This document shows, piece by piece, positions 1 to 10,757 of a stretch of DNA of 64,000 nt; position 1 is the stretch's first letter, and each line of letters begins with the position of its first letter. Below the pieces are notes generated by a model. The model made no database searches. It worked only from the letters and a program-made list of their open reading frames with translations, and had not been told where the DNA came from. Made by a program: the position numbers and the translations under genes. The DNA is from Thiorhodovibrio winogradskyi (GTDB taxonomy: Bacteria > Pseudomonadota > Gammaproteobacteria > Chromatiales > Chromatiaceae). The stretch covers positions 3,979,531 to 4,043,530 of the forward strand of contig NZ_CP121472.1 of the NCBI RefSeq assembly GCF_036208045.1, written 5' to 3'.

Positions 1-455
1 CGATGGCGCTGCTGGTGGCGGTCTTCATGCTGCTGCGCGGACACCATGAGCCGGGCGGTGGCTTTATTGCCGGCTTGATTGCCGGTATCGCGCTGATTCT
101 GCAGCAGCTTGCCAGCGGTCAGCAGTGGTCGGCGGAGCGCCTGCGGCTGAACTACACCCGACTGATCGGCGCGGGCTTGATGTTGTCACTGGGCACGGGT
201 CTGGCGGCTCTGGTCTTCGGCCGGCCTTTTCTGACCAGTGCCTTCTGGCATGGGGACTTACCGCTGATCGGCGAGCTGGAATTCGCCAGCGCCATGGCCT
301 TTGATGCTGGCGTCTTTCTGGTGGTGCTGGGGACAGTGATGCTAATTCTCGACAATCTTGGGCGACTGAGCGGGCATCGCCAACACCACCACCAACACCA
401 ACAGGGTCGAGGATCAGAAATCCACACCCCCGGGAGCGCTCCATGGAAGCCCTGA
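1..455 (+). CDS. mrpB: Na+/H+ antiporter subunit MrpB/MnhB (5' partial)
   Basis: This is the C-terminal part of the MrpB subunit of the multisubunit Na+/H+ (Mrp/Mnh/Pha) antiporter in the inner membrane. The family hallmark RGHHEPGGGFIAGL is visible near residue 12, followed by hydrophobic segments and a conserved FD..VF region near residues 98-105. An ATG occurs at base 3, but typical MrpB proteins have about 15 more residues before this motif, so the true start (or a fusion to MrpA, common in proteobacteria) lies left of the window. The His-rich tail near the C-terminus (HQHHHQHQQ) is unusual and may be species-specific. The 3' end overlaps mrpC by 13 bases, indicating translational coupling. 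Confidence 0.88.
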   Translation, partial: MALLVAVFMLLRGHHEPGGGFIAGLIAGIALILQQLASGQQWSAERLRLNYTRLIGAGLMLSLGTGLAALVFGRPFLTSAFWHGDLPLIGELEFASAMAFDAGVFLVVLGTVMLILDNLGRLSGHRQHHHQHQQGRGSEIHTPGSAPWKP

Positions 456-778
456 TCGCGCTTTGTATCGGACTCCTGGTCGGCGGTGGCGTCTACTTGC
501 TGTTGCGCTCGCGCAGCTTTTCGGTGGTGCTCGGCCTTACGCTGCTGTCCTACGCGACCAATCTGCTGCTCTTTGCCTCGGGCGGCCTCCAGACCAACCA
601 GGCGCCGCTCATCCATGAGGGCGGCCCCTTCGCCGATCCCTTGCCCCAGGCACTGGTGCTCACCGCCATTGTGATCGGCTTTGCCATGACCGCCTTCATG
701 CTGGTGCTAGCCCTGCGCGCACTCAATGACCTGGGCTCGGATCGCGTGGATGCCAGGCAGGGTGGGGAAGAACAGTGA
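443..778 (+). CDS. mrpC: Na+/H+ antiporter subunit MrpC (NuoK-like)
   Basis: The 111-residue hydrophobic protein has three predicted membrane helices and is the NuoK-like MrpC subunit. The segment LSYATNLLLF and the following conserved DPLPQALVLTAIVI are diagnostic of MrpC/NuoK. It has the usual family length. The ATG at 443 is preceded by GGGAG and lies inside the end of mrpB; the stop overlaps the GTG start of mrpD by four bases (GTGA). The gene acts only as part of the Mrp complex, which exports Na+ in exchange for protons. Confidence 0.93.
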   Translation: MEALIALCIGLLVGGGVYLLLRSRSFSVVLGLTLLSYATNLLLFASGGLQTNQAPLIHEGGPFADPLPQALVLTAIVIGFAMTAFMLVLALRALNDLGSDRVDARQGGEEQ

Positions 779-2295
779 ATCATCTGCTGGTCGCGCCTGT
801 TGCGCTGCCGCTCATCGCGGGCGCGCTGCTGTTGATTCTGTGGCGCGCGCCTCTGCGGCTGCAGCGGGTGCTGAGCCTGCTGGCCTGCCTGGGCTTGCTT
901 GGCCTTGCCGTGGCGTTGCTGCACAGCGCCAGTCATCAGGGAATTCAGGTGTATCTGATCGGCGACTGGCCGGCGCCCTATGGGATCTCCCTGGTGCTCG
1001 ACCAGCTTGCGGCGCTGATGCTGGCACTGACCGCGCTGCTCGCCCTGTTCGCTTTGGCCTATGCCATGACCGGCGGCGATCGCGCCGGGCGGCATTTCCA
1101 TGCGCTCTTTCAATTTCAGCTGCTGGGTCTCAATGCTGCCTTTCTGACCGGTGATTTGTTTAACCTGTTCGTCGCCTTCGAGATCCTGCTCATTGCCTCT
1201 TATGGCCTGCTGCTGCATGGCGGCGGTGCCGAGCGCACCCGCGCCGCGCTGCACTATGTGGCGCTCAATCTGGTCGGTTCGCTGCTGTTTCTAATTGGCC
1301 TGGGCACCCTCTATGCCGCCACAGGCAGCCTGAACATGGCCGATCTGGCCACCCGCATTGCCGCGCTGCCAGCCGCGGACGCCACCCTGGCCCGAGTCGC
1401 CGCCATGCTCTTGCTTGCCGTCTTTGGGCTCAAGGCGGCGGTGATTCCACTGCATTTCTGGCTGCCGGGCACCTACGCGGCGGCCTCGGCGGCGGTCGCG
1501 GCGCTTTTTGCCATCATGACCAAGGTGGGCATTTACGCCATCATCCGCCTGACCACCCTGGTCTATGGCCTGGGCGAGACACCCATGCTGGAATGGACCT
1601 CACCCTGGCTGCTGGTGGCGGGGCTGGCCACCATCGCCATCGGCACCCTGGGGGCCATGGCCAGTGATGAGTTGCGTGAGTTGATCGCCTATCTGGTGGT
1701 GGTCTCGGTCGGCACCCTGGTCGCTGGCATCGCCCTGGCCACCCCGGCGGGCTTGAGCGCCAGCCTCTACTATCTGCTGCACACCACCCTGGTCACGGGC
1801 GGGCTCTTCCTGCTGGCCGAGCGCATCGCCAGCGCGCGCGAGGGCAGCACGCGACTGAGCGAGGGCAAACGCCCACCGCCCTCGCATCAGCTTGGCTGGG
1901 TGTTTTTTCTTGGTGCCATTGCCGTGGCCGGCATGCCACCGCTCAGCGGTCTGATCGGCAAGGTCCTATTGCTGATGGCCGCGCATGACCAAAGCGCGCT
2001 CATCCCGCTCTGGACCATGGTACTGGTCTCGAGCCTGCTGCTGACGCTGACACTCACCCGTGCCGGTATTTTGCTGTTCTGGCGCGGTCCCGAGGCCAGC
2101 CCGGCCAAGCCAAGACCACTACCCTGGCTGGTCGCGACCGGATTGCTCGGCATGAGCCCACTGTTGGTCATTCTGGGTGGCCCTATTGTTGACTGGACAG
2201 ATGCCACAGCGGCACAGACACTGGACGCCCGGACCTATGTCACCGCGGTTGAGCAAAGCGCACCCCTGGTGCCGCGACCCGCTGGAGAGCACTGA
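775..2295 (+). CDS. mrpD: Na+/H+ antiporter subunit MrpD (NuoN-like)
   Basis: At 506 residues this is a full-length MrpD, a proton-translocating subunit homologous to NuoL/M/N of complex I. About 14 hydrophobic segments are visible. Key features are the glutamate in LFVAFEILLIASYGL (about residues 138-152) and the lysine followed by LHFWLPGTYAAA (about residues 222-240), both part of the antiporter channel core. The start is GTG, overlapping the mrpC stop. The C-terminal tail after the last helix is hydrophilic. The stop codon TGA shares its last base with the mrpE ATG. Confidence 0.95.
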   Translation: MNHLLVAPVALPLIAGALLLILWRAPLRLQRVLSLLACLGLLGLAVALLHSASHQGIQVYLIGDWPAPYGISLVLDQLAALMLALTALLALFALAYAMTGGDRAGRHFHALFQFQLLGLNAAFLTGDLFNLFVAFEILLIASYGLLLHGGGAERTRAALHYVALNLVGSLLFLIGLGTLYAATGSLNMADLATRIAALPAADATLARVAAMLLLAVFGLKAAVIPLHFWLPGTYAAASAAVAALFAIMTKVGIYAIIRLTTLVYGLGETPMLEWTSPWLLVAGLATIAIGTLGAMASDELRELIAYLVVVSVGTLVAGIALATPAGLSASLYYLLHTTLVTGGLFLLAERIASAREGSTRLSEGKRPPPSHQLGWVFFLGAIAVAGMPPLSGLIGKVLLLMAAHDQSALIPLWTMVLVSSLLLTLTLTRAGILLFWRGPEASPAKPRPLPWLVATGLLGMSPLLVILGGPIVDWTDATAAQTLDARTYVTAVEQSAPLVPRPAGEH

Positions 2296-2840
2296 TGCTG
2301 CAATCCCGACTGAGATCCAGGCTGCGCACCTGGTTTCCCCATCCGCTGCTGAGCCTGACGCTGCTCGCCATCTGGCTGCTGCTGAACAATAGTCTGGGGC
2401 CGGGCAACATCCTGCTGGGCGCGGCCCTGGCCCTGATCCTGTCACGCCTGACGGCGAATTTCTGGCCGGAACGGCCACGCCTGCGCAAGCCGCTCAAGCT
2501 GCTGGCCTTTCTCGGGCGTCTGTTCGGCGATATCCTGATCGCCAATCTTCAGGTGGCAGTACTGATTCTTGGACCGCGCGAGCGTCTGCGCCCCGCCTTT
2601 GTCGAGCTGCCACTAGAGCTGACCGACCCCTTCGCCATCACCGTGCTGGCCAGCGTGATTTCGCTCACGCCGGGCACTGTTTCGGTCGATGTCATCGCCC
2701 CCTCGCCGGACCAAAAAGGCACCGCTGCGGATAGTCGCTCGACCCTGCTAGTGCACAGCCTGGACACCGAGGACGCCGAGCGCCTGTGCCAACACCTAAA
2801 ACAGCGCTACGAAGCGCCGCTGCTGGAGATTTTTCGATGA
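2295..2840 (+). CDS. mrpE: Na+/H+ antiporter subunit MrpE
   Basis: This 181-residue protein belongs to the MrpE/MnhE (PF01899) family. It begins with a basic segment and two hydrophobic helices (about residues 18-55), then a soluble domain containing the conserved LTPGTVSVD motif (about residue 125) and a terminal RYEAPL segment. Both ends overlap neighbours (TGATG with mrpD, ATGA with mrpF), so the operon is translated as a coupled unit. MrpE is needed for assembly or stability of the antiporter; its exact role in transport is not settled. Confidence 0.93.
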   Translation: MLQSRLRSRLRTWFPHPLLSLTLLAIWLLLNNSLGPGNILLGAALALILSRLTANFWPERPRLRKPLKLLAFLGRLFGDILIANLQVAVLILGPRERLRPAFVELPLELTDPFAITVLASVISLTPGTVSVDVIAPSPDQKGTAADSRSTLLVHSLDTEDAERLCQHLKQRYEAPLLEIFR

Positions 2841-3109
2841 TACTGACCATCGCGGTGCAACTTGGCTTGGCAATGATGACCCTGGCGCTGCTGCTCAACC
2901 TGTGGCGACTGATGCGCGGCCCGGATACTTCCGATCGCATCCTGGCCCTTGATACCCTCTACATCAACACCATCGCGCTGCTGGTCCTGCTTGGCATCCA
3001 CTTCGACCGCCAGGCCTATTTCGAGGTCGCGCTCATCATCGCCATGATGGGCTTTGTCGGCACCGCCGCGCTGTGCAAGTATCAATTGCGCGGCGATATC
3101 ATCGAGTAA
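2837..3109 (+). CDS. mrpF: Na+/H+ antiporter subunit MrpF
   Basis: This is a 90-residue membrane protein with three hydrophobic helices. The motif LMRGPDTSDRILALD (residues about 27-41) is the conserved MrpF signature, and the aspartate-rich loop is characteristic. A longer frame starts at 2786, but the ATG at 2837, embedded in the mrpE stop as ATGA, gives the family-typical length and N-terminus, so I chose it. MrpF has been linked to bile salt or cation efflux in relatives (PhaF, MnhF), always in the context of the complex. Confidence 0.92.
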   Translation: MILTIAVQLGLAMMTLALLLNLWRLMRGPDTSDRILALDTLYINTIALLVLLGIHFDRQAYFEVALIIAMMGFVGTAALCKYQLRGDIIE

Positions 3110-3192
3110 CGCACAAGCCGGCCAGCACGCCCATAAAACAGCCCAACCAACCCCCAGCCCGATCCACCCAACTCGCCCGAGCAACCAAGCCC

Positions 3193-3555
3193 ATGCTGGT
3201 CGAAATCCTGGTCTCCGCCTTCGTGCTCATTGGCGCCTCTTTCGCCCTGATCGGCTCCATCGGCCTGCTGCGCCTGCCTGACTTCCATACCCGGCTGCAC
3301 GGGCCCACCAAGGCCACCACCCTTGGCATCAGTGGCATGCTGATCGCCTCGGGGCTTTACTTCAGCACCACCACCGAGGGAATCAGCCTGCACGAGGTGC
3401 TGGTCCTGCTGTTTTTGTTCATCACCGCGCCGGTCAGTGCCCATCTGCTCGCCAAGGCGGCCCTGCACCGGCGGGTTTATTCACTTGCCAAACAGCCCGA
3501 AAACCGCCCGCCGCCTTTAACCGACCGGCCATCCCCCAGCCAGGGAGGTGAATAA
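3193..3555 (+). CDS. mrpG: Na+/H+ antiporter subunit MrpG
   Basis: MrpG (PhaG/MnhG family, PF03334), 120 residues with three membrane helices. The signature GLLRLPDFHTRLHGPTKATT (about residues 25-45) is fully conserved. The open frame extends upstream to 3073, but the ATG at 3193 starts the first membrane helix directly and matches the family, so the 83 bases after mrpF are treated as a spacer. The tail after residue 95 is proline-rich and hydrophilic. It is the last gene of the mrp operon and converges with tex. Confidence 0.92.
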   Translation: MLVEILVSAFVLIGASFALIGSIGLLRLPDFHTRLHGPTKATTLGISGMLIASGLYFSTTTEGISLHEVLVLLFLFITAPVSAHLLAKAALHRRVYSLAKQPENRPPPLTDRPSPSQGGE

Positions 3556-3568
3556 ATTCACCTCAAGG

Positions 3569-3596
3569 CCTTCACCACCGGGACCAGTGGTGAGGG
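3569..3596. terminator. Inverted repeat between convergent mrpG and tex
   Basis: A stem of about 10 base pairs (one G-T pair) with an 8-base loop lies in the 49 bases separating the convergent mrpG and tex ends. There is no T-run on either strand, so it is only a candidate bidirectional terminator. Confidence 0.35.
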
Positions 3597-3604
3597 ACAT
3601 CGGC

Positions 3605-5962
<2,358 letters not shown>

Positions 5963-6016
5963 GGATGGTGGTTTTCGTGTTGTCGATAATGGTTGGAGAC
6001 AGTAACAGGGCCGGCG

Positions 6017-6268
6017 TCACTCGAGCCCGCGGCGCCCCTCATAGACGGCCATGATGGCACGCAATTCGGCGAGCAGGCGCACCCGTTGCGCGTGACTTAG
6101 CCCGCGGGCTTCAGGCACGGAGTCGTTCTGCTCCAAACGGGCGATGTCATCATGCACCTGACGGCAGCCTTTTTGACAGATAGCCTCGATCACGGCCTCG
6201 GGCAGAGGGTCCGATTCGGCGCTCTGGATCGCCGGCAAGAGGTCAGTCGCGACTGAAGAGGCATTCAT
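6017..6268 (-). CDS. Small hypothetical protein upstream of tex
   Basis: An 83-residue acidic, soluble protein I do not recognise. It contains two cysteines spaced as CQKGC (about residues 31-36) and is otherwise helical, ending in an Arg-rich helix (VRLLAELRAIM). It lies 54 bases upstream of tex on the same strand and may be co-transcribed. The CxxxC pair could bind a metal or form a disulfide, but nothing else supports a function. The lack of a competing long frame and the position in an otherwise empty interval favour a real gene. Confidence 0.6.
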   Translation of the reverse strand: MNASSVATDLLPAIQSAESDPLPEAVIEAICQKGCRQVHDDIARLEQNDSVPEARGLSHAQRVRLLAELRAIMAVYEGRRGLE

Positions 6269-6409
6269 GGCCCTGGCATTATCGCCGAGGCGGCGCGCGG
6301 CGCCCAGACCCGAGCCGTCGAGGACTCAGGCTTGGGTCTGGAATTTAGACCAGATCTTTGCACCTGAACTTTGCACGGGCAACGCGATTTCACTGACACT
6401 CCCAACCCA

Positions 6410-7273
6410 ATGATGGATCAAGCACCACCGCTGATTGACTGGCACAGCGACTGGAAATCCGCCCACCTCAGGGACTTGCACCCGAAAGACTTGCACCAGG
6501 CAAATGCTTTGAGAGCGCGGGGAGACACCGCGCTCCCGCTGCCGCGCCCCGGCGACCTGCATCTGTGGCGCATTCATGCCGATGCCGAGCTACCCGAACT
6601 GGAGGCGCGCTGTCGCGCAACCCTCTCGGCAGCAGAATTCGCGCGCGGACAAAGGCTGCGTGCGTCAAATCTGCGTCGGCGGTTTCTGCTCTCCCATTAT
6701 GCCTGCCGTCGGATTTTTGGCGCTTATCTGGACTGCGAGGCATCCGCGATCGACTTCGCCTATTCAGCCACTGGCAAGCCGCGCATTACCGCTCCAGCGG
6801 CCCCCATCGGATCTGGCGTTGGATATGGAGCCGGATCTGGAGCTTGGCTGGGAGATGGATTGGGGGATGGAACCGGCATGGAATTCAATCTCAGCACCAC
6901 GGGGGATTTGACCCTGCTGGCGTTGCGCTGGCGAGAGCCCCTTGGCCTTGATGCGGAAATTCTGTGTGATCGGGGTGATACGCTCGGCATTGCCCGGCGC
7001 ATGTTTGGCGACGCAGAGGCCGAACGCCTGCGCCAGCTGCAAGCCGAGGAGCGTCTGCTCGCCTTTTTTACCGCCTGGACGGCGCTGGAGGCGCGCGTAA
7101 AGCGCGATGGACGGGGGCTTCCTGGATACCGTCTGCCCGATACTCCAGACATCCAGGTGGCACATGCCAGACCGCGGGCGGATGCTCTCTGCGCCATCGC
7201 CAGCCGCACCCTGCCACCACCAAGCGACTGGATCACGCGCGAGTGGATTGCGCGGGATTGGCAGGATTCCTGA
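6410..7273 (+). CDS. 4'-phosphopantetheinyl transferase superfamily protein (Sfp type)
   Basis: Sfp-type enzymes move the phosphopantetheine arm of coenzyme A to carrier proteins. The 287-residue protein shows FNLS (substrate pocket), LGLDAEIL (Mg-binding GxDxE motif, about residues 178-185) and the helix AWTALEARVKRDGRG (about residues 223-237), which corresponds to the WxxKEAxxK motif. Glu and the second Lys are kept, but the first Lys is Leu here. A Gly/Asp-rich insertion of about 20 residues (near residues 139-160) made of GGAT-like repeats precedes FNLS. ATG 6410 was preferred over an in-frame TTG at 6371. No carrier protein or synthase gene is adjacent, so the partner is unknown. Confidence 0.85.
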   Translation: MMDQAPPLIDWHSDWKSAHLRDLHPKDLHQANALRARGDTALPLPRPGDLHLWRIHADAELPELEARCRATLSAAEFARGQRLRASNLRRRFLLSHYACRRIFGAYLDCEASAIDFAYSATGKPRITAPAAPIGSGVGYGAGSGAWLGDGLGDGTGMEFNLSTTGDLTLLALRWREPLGLDAEILCDRGDTLGIARRMFGDAEAERLRQLQAEERLLAFFTAWTALEARVKRDGRGLPGYRLPDTPDIQVAHARPRADALCAIASRTLPPPSDWITREWIARDWQDS

Positions 7274-7336
7274 GAATGTCCACAACTAGCCGAACAGAAC
7301 TGGCCGACCAGGAAGATCGGCCAGCTGCGGGCGAGA

Positions 7337-8299
7337 CTAGCCGGCTGCGATGCGCAGCTCGGGTTTGGCCAGGGAACTGCGACCTCCGGCCAGCACTCGG
7401 TTACTACCGGCATGCTTGGCGGCATAGAGGGCGTTATCAGCCTGATTGTAGAGCTGGTCCAGGGTCATGCCCTCGTGATGCATGGCCAGCCCGATGCTGG
7501 CGCTGACGCGCACCCCGGCCGCATCCGGGACTGACAGCTCTATCTCTGAGATAGTCTGGCGAATGCGCTCGGCGCAGTCCATGGCGCAGGTCAGGTCGGC
7601 GCCCGGCAGCAGCACGACGAATTCATCCCCACCCATGCGCACGCAGACATCCGAGGGACGGGTGCTCTCGCGCAGCACGCGCGCGACCTCGCACAGCAGG
7701 CGGTCGCCCTCGGGGTGACCAAACTGGTCGTTGATCGGTTTGAAGCGGTCCAGATCCAACGCAAGCATGGTCAGCGGGCGGTGCTGGCGCAGGCTATCGG
7801 CCAGCCAGCGCTCGCCCTGGGTATGGAGCGCACGCCGGTTGCCAAGACCGGTCATTGGGTCGGTCTCGAGCTGCAGGCTGAGTTCGCGAAAGCGCAGCGC
7901 ATTGCGCAGAGCCGGCGCGGCCAGCCCGAGCAGACCTTCGATTTTCTCCTGCTCTTGCTCGGAGAAGCGACGCCCGCGCGTCAGGGTCAGATGGCCCATG
8001 GGCTGACCGGCGGAGCCAAGGGTATATTCCAACCGATGGCGGTCGACCTTACCATCGCTCAGCTGAAACAGCGGCGCCTCGAATTGAGCGGACTGGAATG
8101 CATACTCCCAAGAGCGCATTGCCACCAGCTCGCTCAGGTAGCTCATGGCGGTGCGCACCACGTGATCGAGTTCGAGCGATGCGCTGATGGCCTGCAGGAA
8201 TTCGACGCCATCGATACTGTCGCGCGCCTTCAGTTGGGGCGTGGCATTGGAGGCAACAAGTGTGAGGTTCGGAGTTTCGGCTTGGTTAGCTGCGCTCAT
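7337..8299 (-). CDS. Diguanylate cyclase with N-terminal GAF-like domain
   Basis: The protein (320 residues) makes cyclic di-GMP from two GTP. The C-terminal GGDEF domain (about residues 145-310) has an intact MGGDEFVVLL active site, the upstream DPMTGLGNRRAL start and the ALDLDRFKPIND metal/GTP region. An RPSD sequence sits five residues before GGDEF, matching an RxxD inhibitory site, so product inhibition is expected. The N-terminal region (about residues 30-135) looks like a GAF-type sensor; no membrane segments are present. Two adjacent ATGs occur; the second (8299) has better spacing from GGGAAG. It is a single gene. Confidence 0.92.
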   Translation of the reverse strand: MSAANQAETPNLTLVASNATPQLKARDSIDGVEFLQAISASLELDHVVRTAMSYLSELVAMRSWEYAFQSAQFEAPLFQLSDGKVDRHRLEYTLGSAGQPMGHLTLTRGRRFSEQEQEKIEGLLGLAAPALRNALRFRELSLQLETDPMTGLGNRRALHTQGERWLADSLRQHRPLTMLALDLDRFKPINDQFGHPEGDRLLCEVARVLRESTRPSDVCVRMGGDEFVVLLPGADLTCAMDCAERIRQTISEIELSVPDAAGVRVSASIGLAMHHEGMTLDQLYNQADNALYAAKHAGSNRVLAGGRSSLAKPELRIAAG

Positions 8300-8476
8300 C
8301 ATACTTCCCTCGATGGCTGGCGTTTTCGGGTTTGCCAGCAGGAAAGCGACTAACGTGCCAACCTTTTTTCTATTTATTTATCAGTATCTTAATAAAAAAC
8401 ACCAGAGAAGTCGTCGAAATTCCGGCAGGTCTTTGCCAGGCACTACAAGGTGCTGCCGTCAAGAATCCGGCAAACA

Positions 8477-9316
8477 TCAGGGCCTAGGGCGAACCTTGGG
8501 CGGTTCGAGCACGAACATCGGCTTGCTCTTGGGCCCAGTTTGATGCAATCGCGGATCGAGCGCATTTTTTGACAGTGGGCTGGTCACCCAGGTCGGTTCC
8601 AGTCGCAACCTGAGGCGGGAGACTTGGCGGTTCACCGCTTGGATGCTTGAAGAAGGGGTAGCCCGCGCCCGCGCCATGGCAGGCGTTAGTTGAATACCTG
8701 TCAGTTTTTGCGCTTCTGGCGAGTAGGGCTCAACACCTTTTCCGCGCAGGTAGGAGGTCAGCACCCGGTGGGTATAGACCTGTGTTTCCGCGAAGGTCAC
8801 AAAACCTTTACTTCGCTCAAGCGCGCCTTCACCCGCGTTGTAGGCCATCACCGCCTTGCCGATACTGTATTTTCCAAGCAAGCGCTTGAGGTGACGAGTC
8901 CCGGTTTGCGCGTTGATAGTGGGATCAAACAGCTTATCGGTCGAACTCACGCCATAATCGGCGGCTGTTGCCGGCATGACCTGCATCAGCCCGACGGCAC
9001 CGGCATGCGAGACTGCATGGGGGTTGTAATTGGACTCTGCCCGCACAATGGCATGCACCAAGGATGAATCAAGCCCATACTTGGCCGCCATGCGGTCGAT
9101 GAGCTTGACCAACTCGGCACGACTCGGCACGGAGGACGCGGCCGGTGGCTTTGGTAACGTTTCTGTCTGAGTTGCGGCCGCGGACTCCATGTTTGTTCCA
9201 TCAAGCACCTTTTTTGCAGCTGCGTCCGCCAGTACGGGGGCCGTTAAGACAGCGGACACGAAGAACAGCGCGGGCGCATAACGTCCGATCCGAGGGGGAT
9301 AGATTCTGTTTGTCAT
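8477..9316 (-). CDS. Lytic transglycosylase, SLT domain, secreted
   Basis: This 279-residue protein cleaves peptidoglycan glycan strands in the periplasm. It starts with a signal peptide (basic start, hydrophobic core about residues 14-30, ADA-A cleavage region). The SLT/lysozyme-like domain spans about residues 70-185, with the catalytic Glu in IVRAESNYNP, then GAVGLMQVMPATA and MAYNAGEGA. The C-terminal 90 residues are basic and Pro-rich. The frame is open to 9478, but ATG 9316 preceded by AGGTGA begins the signal peptide, so the upstream part, which contains 12-base tandem repeats, is non-coding. It is separated from the downstream cyclase by about 175 bases. Confidence 0.93.
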   Translation of the reverse strand: MTNRIYPPRIGRYAPALFFVSAVLTAPVLADAAAKKVLDGTNMESAAATQTETLPKPPAASSVPSRAELVKLIDRMAAKYGLDSSLVHAIVRAESNYNPHAVSHAGAVGLMQVMPATAADYGVSSTDKLFDPTINAQTGTRHLKRLLGKYSIGKAVMAYNAGEGALERSKGFVTFAETQVYTHRVLTSYLRGKGVEPYSPEAQKLTGIQLTPAMARARATPSSSIQAVNRQVSRLRLRLEPTWVTSPLSKNALDPRLHQTGPKSKPMFVLEPPKVRPRP

Positions 9317-9729
9317 AGTTTCACCTGCGCCCTTGTTGAGGGGACTGTTATCGCAACTCTGATCACGACTCTGATCACGACTGTGGCCGAAACCCTGGCA
9401 CCCAGGCATCACTCGAATCCACAACGACCGGTGACCAACTAGGCTATTCATTGGGCGACCAAAATGACCATTTGGCAACCCTGTCCATTGGCCGCATCAT
9501 AGCTCGAGCAACCAATCAGGCCAATCCGCCACGCACAACAGATGAACACCCGAAGCTCTGCGTACCCTAGCTCACGACCAACCTCGTCATCGGCCTGCCG
9601 GTCGACATCACAACCGACTTGCATTGGCCGGAGTGACGCGCGGACAATGCGCCGACTATCCTCGCCGTCTTCACCCGGAATTTTTCAATTTCAGCCTTTT
9701 GCCGCGCAATTGAGACTTGCTCCCCGTCC
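9317..9729. other. Divergent intergenic region
   Basis: About 410 bases separate the lytic transglycosylase (minus) from an unknown gene (plus). It holds a tandem 12-base duplication (around 9357-9382, unit CTCTGATCACGA). I see no RNA gene or convincing short ORF; promoters for both flanking genes must lie here. Confidence 0.5.
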
Positions 9730-10650
9730 ATGAGCCAGGCTATCAGCAACGGAACCATCGCGGAGATCGACAACCGCACCTGCGTCTACTTCGACGGGTA
9801 CTGGATCAAGCACTACGAGCCCCCGCCAGAGAGTCTGGAGGCAAAAAAGGGCCTGATCGAGGCACTGACACGGCGGTTGTTCAACCATGTCGAGCACGGG
9901 ATTAACATCCCGGGCATTCGCTTGGCTGAAGCACGCGAGGCCTATCAACGCGAAAACGACCCGGAGCGCAAGCGCGTCAATGGCGCTATGTTGGCCGGCG
10001 CCCTGTTCAACCGCGCCACGGCCATTTTTACCAAGCTGGTCGAGCTTCAGGCAGACGGGGTTGAAATTGAACACGACAATGCGCTGATGCGCGAATGCGG
10101 GGATTACCTGCTCGAGGCCCTGGACCTTGGCCAGATGGTCCGCCACCGGGGCGGCGATGAAGGCATCGACGAGCTTTGGGGCGAGCCCTTCAAGGCCTTC
10201 AGCCAGCCCATCGCTGCATTCTACGAGAGCCGTTATATCAAGATCGCGCAGACCATGCGCGATGTTGATCGCATCACTGGTACCCTGATGGCAACCTTCG
10301 AGGGCAGCACCCAGATGCCCAACATCAAACCATTGCTGCTTGAGTTTGGCCGGGCAGCCAAAGGCAAAACCGAGATACTGCGCACCGATCCGGCCATTTT
10401 CAAGGTCTGGCCGGCCTTCGTGGTGGCACGCGACCGGCTGCAAAACATTCAGCCACGACTCTCTCCCGCGCCCTCACTCACGGAAATTCATGAGGCCCAG
10501 GAGGGTAACCGCATTCTCACGGCCGGCACTGCGCTGGTGACCAACATTGTGCGCGCCAGGGTGCCCATGCCCAAGAGCGCGCGCGATCTGCTCGGCAAGT
10601 GCGATCAGTTTCGGCGCACCTTCCTTGACCATCGCACCCCGCCGGGTTGA
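9730..10650 (+). CDS. Conserved-looking hypothetical protein, 306 aa
   Basis: I do not recognise this family. The protein is soluble, mostly helical, and without signal peptide or membrane segments. Visible blocks are an N-terminal short beta region (CVYFDGYWIKHYEPP, about residues 18-32), a helical stretch with LAGALFNRATAIFTKLVELQ (about 88-107), EALDLGQMVRHRGGDEGIDELWGEPF (a conserved-looking His/Asp/Glu-rich loop near 129-155) and a C-terminal basic region. The clean 306-codon frame with strong codon bias supports a real gene. ATG 9730 has no clear ribosome site. It is flanked by non-functionally related genes and probably monocistronic. Confidence 0.7.
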   Translation: MSQAISNGTIAEIDNRTCVYFDGYWIKHYEPPPESLEAKKGLIEALTRRLFNHVEHGINIPGIRLAEAREAYQRENDPERKRVNGAMLAGALFNRATAIFTKLVELQADGVEIEHDNALMRECGDYLLEALDLGQMVRHRGGDEGIDELWGEPFKAFSQPIAAFYESRYIKIAQTMRDVDRITGTLMATFEGSTQMPNIKPLLLEFGRAAKGKTEILRTDPAIFKVWPAFVVARDRLQNIQPRLSPAPSLTEIHEAQEGNRILTAGTALVTNIVRARVPMPKSARDLLGKCDQFRRTFLDHRTPPG

Positions 10651-10757
10651 GACAAATCCATCTGGCGCGTTCACCCGCCGACAGATCGGCGCCGCCACGA
10701 TCCTTCGTCTGATCGCGCGGTTGCGTCCCGCGCAGGCCAAGGCATGAGGTCGCTCCT

